Shown piece after piece: positions 8,152 through 15,667 of a DNA stretch of 44,645 bases. Positions within the stretch are counted from its first letter, which is position 1; every line of letters starts with the position of its first letter. A model generated the notes under the pieces. The model had not been told where the DNA came from. It worked only from the letters and a program-made list of their open reading frames with translations, and did not search any database. The translations under genes were made by a program, and so were the position numbers. Origin of the DNA: Bacillota bacterium (lineage in GTDB: Bacteria; Bacillota; Sulfobacillia; UBA3575; DUQP01); NCBI GenBank assembly GCA_012837735.1, contig DUQP01000009.1, positions 1 through 44,645 on the forward strand. Direction: 5' to 3'.

Positions 8152-8973
8152 CTAAACCTCTTCCTGGATACCGTTTAGCATCCAAATTCCATCTGCGCTC
8201 ACCGGCTGGATCAACTGTAGCAGGTAAGACTGACCCCCGTGCGTCGCCCTAACCATGGCTTCAGCTGTCCCGGAACTACCGCTTTTCGGAGTCAACGTCA
8301 CCAACTCGAAATCATCCGCGCCCGTGAAACCCAGCATGCGTCCATCCCGCTTTGCCACTTCCACCGGATCTAAGCGCCACGTCTCCTGACCGTCTTCCAC
8401 CCGCTCCTGCAAATAACGGGCGCGTTGCGCGTCAAGGAAAATGGGATAGGTCTTGATGCCATGGCGCGCAAATGGCTCCATAATGGAGACATGCCCTGCC
8501 AAAACCTCCTGCCTGGCCCCGGCAATTAGTATTTGCACTTTGTTGACTTCTTCCAACTCTGTCAGGCTATACAACAAAGATTCAATCATCATCATCTCAC
8601 TAGCCGAACCGCCCGCCAGGTTCTCCTGTAGTTCCCGCGAAAAATTAACATAAGCTATTCCTTCGTTAACCTCCACAGACAACAGCTGCACACCTGCCGG
8701 GATCGTCCTGTGCAAATATGGATCAACCGGACCCGCCATCAACTCCCGCACAACCAATTCCGCCGTTGATTCAGTGCCCTGTTTCACCACCCGATCCTCC
8801 GGAATGACATGTTGTGCTTGTTGATCGGCAAAATATAATGTGATGGTTACCTGCTGCTTATCAGCGGGATTAATCGGAGGCGTACCACCGTTTCTCCCGC
8901 AACCCCCACTGGCCAGGAGCATTGCCACCAGGAGTATTGCCACTAAGAATGTACTGCCCACCTTTTTTATCAC
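8152..8973 (-). CDS. GerMN-domain lipoprotein
   Basis: A 273-residue exported lipoprotein. After a GTG start (GGGAGGAATTAGCC just upstream) there is a KK charge, a hydrophobic stretch and a lipobox-like end ASGGC, with the lipidated cysteine at 25. A GerMN domain follows at about 55-160, known from spore germination protein GerM and from lipoproteins next to two-component systems such as LpqB. The C-terminal half carries a second ligand-like region, not recognised. The open frame extends to 9030, but that start would bury the signal peptide. It lies 72 bp behind the sensor kinase and is probably its partner at the cell surface. Function is not known. Confidence 0.85.
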   Translation of the reverse strand: MIKKVGSTFLVAILLVAMLLASGGCGRNGGTPPINPADKQQVTITLYFADQQAQHVIPEDRVVKQGTESTAELVVRELMAGPVDPYLHRTIPAGVQLLSVEVNEGIAYVNFSRELQENLAGGSASEMMMIESLLYSLTELEEVNKVQILIAGARQEVLAGHVSIMEPFARHGIKTYPIFLDAQRARYLQERVEDGQETWRLDPVEVAKRDGRMLGFTGADDFELVTLTPKSGSSGTAEAMVRATHGGQSYLLQLIQPVSADGIWMLNGIQEEV

Positions 8974-9045
8974 GGCTAATTCCTCCCTCACAGCGCCTTT
9001 AATGCCATCATAACGGGCAATTGTTAACATCCGGCGGCGCCCTTG

Positions 9046-10545
9046 TTACAATCCTGTTTCAATCTGCCCGGCCAGCGGTATTTCCACTCTCATCACAGTA
9101 CCTGCCTGTGGCTGAGCAGCGACGGTGATCTGACCACCGTGCAGCTGCACAATTTGCTTCACAATTGCCAAACCCAATCCGAACCCACCCAAACTCCGGC
9201 TGCGCGAGCGGTCCAGCCGCACAAAACGTTCAAAGATGGCCTCCCGCTGTTCGGGCGGGATCCCTGGTCCCGTATCAGATACTTCAATGCGGGCCAGTTC
9301 GCCCAATTGTCTGACGCTGAACTGCACCAGCCCTCCCGCTGGAGTGTGTCTAATAGCGTTCTCCCCGAGATTATAAAAAACCTGCCGGAAAAGATCTGCA
9401 TCGATCACTGCTGTTACCGAGTCGCCAACCAGCTCCAGCTTTACGCCCGCCTGACGGGCCATGTTCCGTAAACGGCGGATGACATCATCTGCTAACCAGA
9501 ACAAGTCACATTCCTGGGGTTGGTGGCCAGGAGCACCGGCCTCTAAATGGGCCAAGCGCAACAACTGGGTAACCAACCTGTTCATCCGGTCGACCTCACC
9601 GACGATGTCGGCCAGTAGTTCCCGATACTCAGCTTGGGTAGGATCAGGCGCAGCCAGCAATGATTCCGCCAGCGCTTTGATGGAACTGAGCGGGGTGCGC
9701 AATTCATGCGAAGCGTCGGCGATAAAGGAACGCCGCAGGCGGTCTTCCTCCGCCAGCCGTTTCGCCATCAGGTTGAAGGAAGCCGCCAGGTCACCGATCT
9801 CATCTGTCAGGCGGATGTCCACCCGTTGTTCCAAATCCCCTTTGGCGATCGCCTGAGCGCCCCTGGTCAATTCCGCCAACGGGCGGGTAATGTTTGTGGC
9901 CACGAAAACGCTCAAGAGAGCCACTACCAACCCCACAAAGGCAAAAATAGTGATGACCTTGGTCCGCAACACCGCCACCTGGGCATATAAATCCGCCAGT
10001 GGCGCAGAAAGGAGCACCGCACCCACTGCATGGCCCTGTTGCACCGCCGGCACCACCGCATAATAAACCCTTTCTCCGTTAGGTAAATCATGTTGCCGGG
10101 CAATGTTCTGATTTGCAAGTGCCATCGTAATTTCCTCGTGGAGGAGTACCTCGCCGAGCAGGGAATCCTCGTCAGAGGTATCGAGGAGCACTCTTTGCCC
10201 CCTGTCTGTGATGATGGCCCGCGCCTCCAGTCGGGCTGCGATGCGCTTAATCGCAGGTGATAGTCGCAGCAGCCGTTTTTCCCATTCCGCCGTGATTTCG
10301 CGTTCGAGCTGCTCATCCGCAAAGCGAAAGGCAGTCATCCCGCTGCGCTCAAACACACTCGTCAGTGCTTCCTGCCGGACCCGGACCGCCAAATCCGCTA
10401 CGATGTTGCCTTGGGTAAACAAACTCACCCGCCGCTCGAACAAATAATGGGAAGTGACCAGACTATTAATCAGCAAAGCCGACAGTAGCAATGTCAAAGA
10501 CACTGCCAAGAGGTAGGTGATGGCCAGCTTCCACTTAAGACTCAT
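9046..10545 (-). CDS. Membrane sensor histidine kinase (HAMP type)
   Basis: Two-component sensor of 499 residues. Membrane helix 1 at about 8-30, an extracellular sensor region of about 165 residues (dCache/PAS-like, not assigned), helix 2 at about 197-217, HAMP at about 218-270, the phospho-accepting H280 in SHELRTPLSS, N box with N396 (NLGENAIRH), and the ATP-lid motif DTGPGIP at 424-430. The start overlaps the response regulator by 11 bases, so the two are translationally coupled. The signal is unknown; the GerMN lipoprotein gene behind it suggests a cell-envelope cue. Confidence 0.95.
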   Translation of the reverse strand: MSLKWKLAITYLLAVSLTLLLSALLINSLVTSHYLFERRVSLFTQGNIVADLAVRVRQEALTSVFERSGMTAFRFADEQLEREITAEWEKRLLRLSPAIKRIAARLEARAIITDRGQRVLLDTSDEDSLLGEVLLHEEITMALANQNIARQHDLPNGERVYYAVVPAVQQGHAVGAVLLSAPLADLYAQVAVLRTKVITIFAFVGLVVALLSVFVATNITRPLAELTRGAQAIAKGDLEQRVDIRLTDEIGDLAASFNLMAKRLAEEDRLRRSFIADASHELRTPLSSIKALAESLLAAPDPTQAEYRELLADIVGEVDRMNRLVTQLLRLAHLEAGAPGHQPQECDLFWLADDVIRRLRNMARQAGVKLELVGDSVTAVIDADLFRQVFYNLGENAIRHTPAGGLVQFSVRQLGELARIEVSDTGPGIPPEQREAIFERFVRLDRSRSRSLGGFGLGLAIVKQIVQLHGGQITVAAQPQAGTVMRVEIPLAGQIETGL

Positions 10546-11248
10546 TCGCCAGGTAATAGCCTACACCCCACTTTGTTTGCACCCAGCGCGGGCGGGCGGG
10601 GTCCGGCTCCAGCTTCTCTCGTAGCCGGCGGATGTGAACATCGACTGTACGGGTGTCGGTGGGCGAATCATACCCCCATACCATCTCCAGCAGGTTTTCC
10701 CGCGTCAATACACGGCCTGCCTGTTCAGCCATGACGGCCAAAATATCGAATTCCGTTGCCGTGAGGGGCACCTCCCGGCCCGCTACTAAAACGCGCCTGG
10801 CCGGCAGGTCGATCACCAAAGAACCGAACCGCAGTTGCTGGCCCGGTGGGGCGGATTTGTCCATCTCAGTGCGCCGCAGTTGCGCACGGATCCTAGCCAA
10901 TAATTCTCTGGTATTGAATGGCTTGGCAACATAATCGTCCGCACCCATCTCCAGGCCAAGAATCTTTTCCACATCCTCTCCCCGCGCCGTCAAAATAATG
11001 ATCGGGACCGTGGAAAAACGGCGCACCTCCCGGCAAACATCCAACCCGTGCATCCCAGGCAGCATCAAGTCCAGAACCACTAAATCCGGTGCACCTTGCC
11101 GGATTATCTCCAGCGCAGTCTTCCCATCATAGGCCACATCAACTTCTAAACCAGCCTGCTGCAGGCTTAACCGCAACCCCTTCACTAATGCCGGTTCATC
11201 ATCCACCAAGAGAATGCGGGGCAAAACCATCACCTCAGTGTCTATCAT
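10535..11248 (-). CDS. OmpR/PhoB-family response regulator
   Basis: Receiver domain with the acidic pair VDDEP (15-19), phosphorylated aspartate D60 in VVLDLMLPG, and K109 in VAKPF; then a winged-helix DNA-binding domain ending in the usual WGVGYYL. 237 residues. An in-frame ATG at 11230 (MVLPRILLVDD) is an alternative start with GAGG close by. It lies 31 bases behind a tRNA-Arg gene with no room for a full promoter between them. Targets are unknown. Confidence 0.95.
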   Translation of the reverse strand: MIDTEVMVLPRILLVDDEPALVKGLRLSLQQAGLEVDVAYDGKTALEIIRQGAPDLVVLDLMLPGMHGLDVCREVRRFSTVPIIILTARGEDVEKILGLEMGADDYVAKPFNTRELLARIRAQLRRTEMDKSAPPGQQLRFGSLVIDLPARRVLVAGREVPLTATEFDILAVMAEQAGRVLTRENLLEMVWGYDSPTDTRTVDVHIRRLREKLEPDPARPRWVQTKWGVGYYLANES

Positions 11249-11279
11249 CCCCGCAGTAAACTAAAAAAAGACAAAAAAA

Positions 11280-11354
11280 TGGTGCGCCTACCAGGACTCG
11301 AACCTGGGCACCCGGCTCCGGAGGCCGGTGCTCTATCCGCTGAGCTATAGGCGC
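11280..11354 (-). tRNA. tRNA-Arg (anticodon CCG)
   Basis: Cloverleaf on the minus strand: acceptor GCGCCTA/TAGGCGC, discriminator A and encoded CCA, D arm AGCTCAGCGGATAGAGC, anticodon stem CCGGC/GCCGG with loop CTCCGGA (anticodon CCG, reads CGG), T arm CCAGG-TTCGAGT-CCTGG. 75 bases. The 3' end is followed by seven T, GTC and seven T, which may release the transcript. Confidence 0.97.
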
Positions 11355-11376
11355 ACGAAGTTTTCTTGTATAGTTT

Positions 11377-11405
11377 AGTTTAGCAAAATATCTGCTGAAA
11401 AGCAA
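11377..11405 (-). promoter_or_regulatory. Candidate promoter of tRNA-Arg
   Basis: TTGCTT, 17 bp, TAAACT on the minus strand, with the -10 about 23 bases before the mature tRNA 5' end. The -35 overlaps the last bases before the Gdt1-family stop. It may also feed the response regulator by read-through. Confidence 0.5.
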
Positions 11406-11410
11406 CTTGC

Positions 11411-11680
11411 CTATAAACGTCCTGATATCAACAACGCGCCGATCGCCATAAAAGCCACCCCAGCACCGAAATGAATATAACGGGTCGGCACTACTCTGGT
11501 CACGAATTCACCTAAAAGGACCCCCAGTAAAGCGCTGACAGCCAACGCCAGAGCAGCGCCCACAAACACCGCCACCGGTGAACGGCTTTGGGCCGCTAAT
11601 ATCATGGTCGTCAATTGTGTTTTATCACCGAGCTCGGCGAAAAAAATCAGTGCGAAAGTCACGAGAGCTGTCTTGAACAT
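11411..11680 (-). CDS. Gdt1/TMEM165 (UPF0016) family small cation exporter
   Basis: An 89-residue membrane protein with about three helices and the family motif E-x-G-D-K-T at 16-21 (ELGDKT), which binds divalent cations. Eukaryotic and many bacterial members have two such repeats and export Mn2+ or Ca2+; this is a single-repeat form that would have to dimerise, or to pair with a second gene not in the window. It lies 66 bp behind a Fur-family regulator. The ribosome binding site and ATG are inside a long hairpin. Confidence 0.85.
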   Translation of the reverse strand: MFKTALVTFALIFFAELGDKTQLTTMILAAQSRSPVAVFVGAALALAVSALLGVLLGEFVTRVVPTRYIHFGAGVAFMAIGALLISGRL

Positions 11681-11723
11681 GTGCGGTTCCTCCTTTCCTT
11701 ATTTGGAAAGGTATTCCGCACAT
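11679..11723 (-). promoter_or_regulatory. Hairpin sequestering the Gdt1-family ribosome binding site and start
   Basis: On the minus strand ATGTGCGG (11716-11723) pairs with CCGCACAT (11679-11686), and inside it CCTTTCC (11705-11711) pairs with GGAAAGG (11692-11698). The inner 3' arm is the start of the Shine-Dalgarno GGAAAGGAGG, and the outer 3' arm ends in the start codon. The internal loop holds the rest of the Shine-Dalgarno. This predicts translational control. It does not match the yybP-ykoY manganese riboswitch. Confidence 0.7.
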
Positions 11724-11746
11724 CAACTCAATATGTGGCCGTCGTG

Positions 11747-12196
11747 CTACCCTTCCGCCGCTTGGCGGCACTGGTGGCAAATCCCGTAGAACTTCACTTC
11801 ATGATCGTGGACACGAAATCCAGTCCGGCGTTCGATCGTCCGTTCCAGACCGCCCAGCAGGTCTTCGTCAAAACCCTGCACCACCCCACAAGCCTCACAA
11901 ATCAAATGATGATGGTGGTGATAACGCTTAGCAGCGCTGAGCTCAAACCTGCTACAACCGTCCCCGAAATTCACTTTCGTAAGCACAGCCAACGAAGCAA
12001 GCAAATCCAAGGTACGATAAACAGTAGCCAATCCGATGGCCGGATCACGCCGTTTCACAATCCGATAGAGATCCTCAGCGCTTAAATGGTCTTGTGAATA
12101 ATCCAACAGCGTCTCCACGATCAACCGACGCTGCGGAGTAAGGCGATATTGACAATCCCGCAAATGATCCAGGATGCGCTGCAAACCCTCCCCCAC
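11747..12196 (-). CDS. Fur-family metal-responsive repressor
   Basis: 149-residue regulator of the Fur/PerR/Zur family. Winged helix with recognition segment ATVYRTLDLL at 57-66, a histidine run at 93-97 before the dimer domain, and two CxxC pairs (C100/C103, C140/C143) that hold structural zinc. The start is GTG with AGGAGG seven bases upstream. A Fur-box-like site just below its own -10 suggests autoregulation. Whether it senses iron, zinc, manganese or peroxide cannot be told; the Gdt1-type exporter behind it suggests manganese or general divalent-metal balance. Confidence 0.93.
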   Translation of the reverse strand: MGEGLQRILDHLRDCQYRLTPQRRLIVETLLDYSQDHLSAEDLYRIVKRRDPAIGLATVYRTLDLLASLAVLTKVNFGDGCSRFELSAAKRYHHHHHLICEACGVVQGFDEDLLGGLERTIERRTGFRVHDHEVKFYGICHQCRQAAEG

Positions 12197-12210
12197 CGGA
12201 AGCCCTCCTT

Positions 12211-12229
12211 ATCAATGATAATCATTTTC
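12211..12229 (-). promoter_or_regulatory. Fur-box-like operator
   Basis: On the minus strand GAAAATGATTATCATTGAT agrees with the Fur consensus GATAATGATAATCATTATC in about 15 of 19 places, with the core ATGAT-T-ATCAT a perfect palindrome. It starts directly after the -10 box, over the transcription start. Confidence 0.75.
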
Positions 12230-12258
12230 ATTGAATCATTAGTGATGGTATTTGTCAA
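12230..12258 (-). promoter_or_regulatory. Promoter of the Fur-family gene
   Basis: Perfect -35 TTGACA (12253-12258), 17-bp spacer, TTCAAT (12230-12235) on the minus strand, followed at once by the Fur-box-like site and then AAGGAGG. Confidence 0.75.
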
Positions 12259-12266
12259 CATAAATC

Positions 12267-12291
12267 AAAAGGCCCGGCTGGTTACCGGGCC
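12267..12291 (-). terminator. Terminator of the argF/P-loop gene unit
   Basis: 7-bp GC stem GGCCCGG/CCGGGCC with a 7-base loop, followed on the minus strand by TTTTGATTT. It lies 20 bases behind the P-loop gene stop and just before the Fur-family promoter. Confidence 0.85.
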
Positions 12292-12310
12292 AGATTGCAG
12301 CTGAGGCGCC

Positions 12311-13636
12311 TTAAGTATGGCGGGCGACAAACTCCTGCATAACACCGGACAGGTCCGGCTGGCCGATTTCCTGGAGTTCATAGCGCACCCTAACAGCTGG
12401 CTTGTTGATCCGTACCAATCGCCGCAAATCGATCGGAGTGGCAATCACCACCGCATCGCACGGGGTATTGTTGATGGATTGTTCCAATTCCCGCACCTGC
12501 TCATCACCATAACCCATTGCCGGCAGTACATCGGTGATCTGCCCATATTTCTCATAAACCCCGCGGATACTTCCAACCACATACGGGCGTGGATCCACCA
12601 ACTCTATCGCGCCGAATTTACGCGCTGCCACTACCCCAGCGCCAAAACTCATTTCGCCATGGGTCAAAGTCGGGCCATCCTCCACCACTAACACCCGCCG
12701 CCCACGCACCACATTCGGGTCCTCAACAAAAATCGGTGAAGCGGCGTCCACTACCAAGGCGGTCGGATTCACTTTGGCGATATTATCCCGCACCACGCTA
12801 ATTCCCTCGGGTGAAGCGGAGTCCATTTTGTTGATCACAATTACCTGTGCAAAACGCAGGTTGGCCTCGCCGGGATGATATGTCATTTCATGCCCCGCCC
12901 GCAACGGGTCTGCTACTGTGATTTGCAAATCAGGCCGGTAGAAGGGCAGATCATTGTTGCCCCCGTCCCAGAGCAGAATATCTGCTTCTTGTTCAGCCTG
13001 CCGCAATATACGTTCATAGTCCACCCCGGCATATACCACTGTGCCGCGATCAATATGAGGCTCGTATTCCTCCCGCTCTTCAATCGTGCAATCATGCTTA
13101 TCCAGGTCCGCGTAGGAAGCAAAGCGTTGCACCGCCTGGCGGACCAAATTCCCATATGGCATGGGGTGCCGGATCACTACTACCTTCATCCCCATTTCTC
13201 GCAGGAGTGCGATTACGCGCCTAGTGGTCTGGCTCTTCCCGGAGCCTGTCCGCACAGCCGTCACAGACACCACCGGTTTTTGCGCTTTCAGCATGGTCGT
13301 AGCCGGACCCATGAGGCGGAAATCCGCCCCCAACGCCAGGCAGAGACTGGCCTTGTGCATTACATATTGATGGCTGACATCACTATAAGCGAAGACAACC
13401 TGCTCGATCCCTTCCCGGGTGACAATCTCTGCCAGTTGCTCTTCAGGCCAAATCGGGATCCCCTGTGGGTAGTAGGGACCAGCCAATTCTGGTGGGTATG
13501 TACGGCCTTCGATATCCGGAATCTGGGTGGCAGTGAAACAGACTACTTGATAGGCATGGTTGTTGCGAAAAAAGACATTGAAGTTATGGAAGTCGCGCCC
13601 AGCGGCCCCCATGATTAAGACCTTCGTTTTATGCAA
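12311..13636 (-). CDS. Cyclic 2,3-diphosphoglycerate synthetase-like P-loop NTPase
   Basis: About 441 residues. N-terminal Rossmann-type region (KVLIMGAAGRDFHNFN, 4-19), a nucleotide-binding P-loop GSGKS at about 131-135, an acidic WDGGNND near 226, and NKMD at about 269-272, which is a GTPase-type base-specificity motif. Homologues are labelled cyclic 2,3-diphosphoglycerate synthetase after the methanogen enzyme, but in clostridia the substrate is not established, and the motif set is also that of SIMIBI-class GTPases. TTG 13636 is preferred (AGGAGG nine bases upstream); GTG 13645 would touch the Shine-Dalgarno. It follows argF by 116 bp, with a possible promoter in between. Confidence 0.75.
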   Translation of the reverse strand: MHKTKVLIMGAAGRDFHNFNVFFRNNHAYQVVCFTATQIPDIEGRTYPPELAGPYYPQGIPIWPEEQLAEIVTREGIEQVVFAYSDVSHQYVMHKASLCLALGADFRLMGPATTMLKAQKPVVSVTAVRTGSGKSQTTRRVIALLREMGMKVVVIRHPMPYGNLVRQAVQRFASYADLDKHDCTIEEREEYEPHIDRGTVVYAGVDYERILRQAEQEADILLWDGGNNDLPFYRPDLQITVADPLRAGHEMTYHPGEANLRFAQVIVINKMDSASPEGISVVRDNIAKVNPTALVVDAASPIFVEDPNVVRGRRVLVVEDGPTLTHGEMSFGAGVVAARKFGAIELVDPRPYVVGSIRGVYEKYGQITDVLPAMGYGDEQVRELEQSINNTPCDAVVIATPIDLRRLVRINKPAVRVRYELQEIGQPDLSGVMQEFVARHT

Positions 13637-13701
13637 AAGAAGCACCCTCCTTTCAATCCACTTTTTTGCTGTTCGTTAGCAGCGCCCGCCTGGTAATCCA
13701 C

Positions 13702-13730
13702 TATATATTGCCACAATCACCTGTGCCCAA
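13702..13730 (-). promoter_or_regulatory. Candidate promoter for the P-loop gene
   Basis: TTGGGC, 17 bp, TATATA on the minus strand in the gap behind argF. The -10 is 5/6 to consensus, the -35 half. The gap shows no clear terminator, so the gene could also be read from argF. Confidence 0.4.
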
Positions 13731-13752
13731 TACAAATGGCGGCGCCCTGTAT

Positions 13753-14685
13753 TTACATCACTAAAGCTAAAATTGCCTTGTGCACATGAAGCCGGTTTTC
13801 CGCTTCATCAAACACCACCGACTGGGGACCATCCATTACCTCGTCAGTCACTTCTTCGCCCCGGTGAGCCGGCAGACAATGCAAGAAGAGCGCGTCCTCT
13901 CCGGCATGGGCCATCAACCGGGCATTGACCTGGAATGGCTGCAAAGCCTTTAAGCGCTGTTCTCTTTCCTGCTCCTGCCCCATACTTGTCCAAACATCCG
14001 TATAGACGGCATCCGCCCCTTGCACTGCTGCCCGGGGATCATCAGTCAGTTCGATTTGGCATCCCCGCCTAGCCGCCTCTTCCTTCGCCCTGGCCACCAC
14101 CCATGCCAAAGGTTCGTGACCTGCCGGGGTGGCAAGCGTTAAGTTTACACCCATTTTGGCACAACCAAACAGCAAAGAATGGGCCACGTTGTTCCCATCG
14201 CCGATATAGGTCAGTTTCAGGCCGGCCAGGCGTCCTTTTTTCTCACGCAGTGTGAGCAAATCAGCCAGCACCTGCGTGGGGTGCAGCAAGTCAGTCAAAC
14301 CATTCACAACTGGAATGTCGGCGTGTTCCGCCAATTGCACCACATCATCGTGGGCAAACGTCCTGATCATGATGCCATCCAGGTAGCGCGACAAGACCCG
14401 GGCCGTATCGGCGATCGTCTCACCGCGTCCCAACTGCAGGTCATCGGCACCCAGGTAGATGCCCATTCCGCCTAATTGGTAAATCGCTACTTGAAACGAT
14501 ACCCGCGTGCGGGTAGACGGTTTAGTGAAAATCATCCCTAGGGTCTTGCCTTGCAAAGGCCTGAAAGGCTCACCAGTGTAATGCAGGCGCTTGAGAAAGC
14601 TCGCCGTGTCCAAAATTTGGTCGATTTCTTCCGGCGTCAAATCCAATAAAGAAATTAGATCCTTACCCTTCATGTTTTTTGCCAT
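13753..14685 (-). CDS. argF: Ornithine carbamoyltransferase
   Basis: Transfers carbamoyl phosphate to ornithine to give citrulline, or the reverse in fermentation. Carbamoyl-phosphate motif STRTR at 57-61, HPTQ at 135-138, the ornithine-loop SMG at 234-236 (so an ornithine rather than aspartate or acetylornithine enzyme), and the catalytic HCLP at 269-272. ATG 14685 is chosen because GGAG stands eight bases upstream; the frame is open to 14712. It overlaps the end of carbamate kinase by 23 bases. It is the only OTC in the window and lacks the ArgR-like operator of argC and argG, so it could serve synthesis, citrulline breakdown, or both. Confidence 0.96.
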   Translation of the reverse strand: MAKNMKGKDLISLLDLTPEEIDQILDTASFLKRLHYTGEPFRPLQGKTLGMIFTKPSTRTRVSFQVAIYQLGGMGIYLGADDLQLGRGETIADTARVLSRYLDGIMIRTFAHDDVVQLAEHADIPVVNGLTDLLHPTQVLADLLTLREKKGRLAGLKLTYIGDGNNVAHSLLFGCAKMGVNLTLATPAGHEPLAWVVARAKEEAARRGCQIELTDDPRAAVQGADAVYTDVWTSMGQEQEREQRLKALQPFQVNARLMAHAGEDALFLHCLPAHRGEEVTDEVMDGPQSVVFDEAENRLHVHKAILALVM

Positions 14686-15667
14686 CGACATCTCTCCTTT
14701 CCTCAGCCGCATTGAACTCTAGCCCGATCTCCTGCACGATGGTGCCGGCTTGGCCGTGCATAGCATCCTGCAAGAGGTCCATGGCGGTGATCACCGCCCG
14801 CCTGCCGCTGCCCCGCACGAAGCCAATCGCCGCCGCCACTTTCGGACCCATGGAACCAGCGGGGAAATGTCCCTGCCGTCCATACAACTCCAACTCACCA
14901 ACTGATACTTTGCCAAGATACTCTTCATCCGGTTGGCCAAAGTTGATGGCCACCCCCGGGACATCCGTCAGGATCACCAGCGTGTCCGCAGCCAGACCCA
15001 GTGCCAGCTGTTCGGCGGCCAGATCCTTGTCTATCACCGCCTCCACCCCGGATAGCCGGCCATCAGATAAACGGGCCACCGGGATACCGCCACCGCCGCA
15101 GGTGATCACTAACACTCCCATCTGCACCAAATCATTTATCACCGGCAATTCCGTGATAAAGCGTGGCCGGGGCGAAGGCACAACCCGTCGCCAACCGGCA
15201 GCACCGATCAGCTTCACCACCCAGCCCCGTTCCGCAGCCAACTGCTGAGCTTTCGTAGCCGTGAAAAACGGCCCCACAGGTTTACTGGGATCAAGAAAGG
15301 CCTCGTCCTGGCGATCCACCTCAACCTGAGCAACAACAGTAATGACTGGCGTATGCAAGCCAGCCGCCCGCAACGCTTCTCCCATCGCCTGTTGCAACAG
15401 ATAGCCGATCATCCCCTGTGTTTGGGCACCACACACATCCAGCGGCATAGGCGGCACAAGCTGGGCTGCTTCCTCCTGTTGCAAAAGGATGTTACCCACC
15501 TGCGGGCCGTTACCATGTGTCAAAACCACCCTGTAGCCCTGCTTTATCAAGCCGGCAATCTGCCGCGCCGTTTCCCCGAGGTTCTCTCTTTGCTGTTCCA
15601 CCGTGCCCCTTTGAGAAGCCTTTAAAATAGCATTGCCTCCCAGAGCCACCACAACCGTTTCACTCAT
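14663..15667 (-). CDS. arcC: Carbamate kinase
   Basis: Amino-acid-kinase fold enzyme that makes ATP from carbamoyl phosphate and ADP, the energy step of arginine, citrulline or allantoin fermentation. The glycine motif VALGGNAI at residues 6-13, HGNGPQVGN and the CGGGGIP loop are present. ATG 15667 follows AGGAGG by nine bases and gives 334 residues; the upstream open frame overlaps amrS. The last about 15 charged residues are an extension running into argF. No arginine deiminase gene is in the window, so the usual ADI partner is missing here. Confidence 0.95.
   Translation of the reverse strand: MSETVVVALGGNAILKASQRGTVEQQRENLGETARQIAGLIKQGYRVVLTHGNGPQVGNILLQQEEAAQLVPPMPLDVCGAQTQGMIGYLLQQAMGEALRAAGLHTPVITVVAQVEVDRQDEAFLDPSKPVGPFFTATKAQQLAAERGWVVKLIGAAGWRRVVPSPRPRFITELPVINDLVQMGVLVITCGGGGIPVARLSDGRLSGVEAVIDKDLAAEQLALGLAADTLVILTDVPGVAINFGQPDEEYLGKVSVGELELYGRQGHFPAGSMGPKVAAAIGFVRGSGRRAVITAMDLLQDAMHGQAGTIVQEIGLEFNAAEERRDVDGKKHEG

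Noticed and set aside
11679..11745. yybP-ykoY manganese riboswitch ahead of the Gdt1-type gene
   Set aside because: The gap is only 66 bases and lacks the GGGGAGUA and related conserved loops; a simple hairpin explains it.
12875..13618. 247-codon plus-strand open frame opposite the P-loop gene
   Set aside because: Antisense shadow of a conserved gene; no recognisable domains and no promoter.
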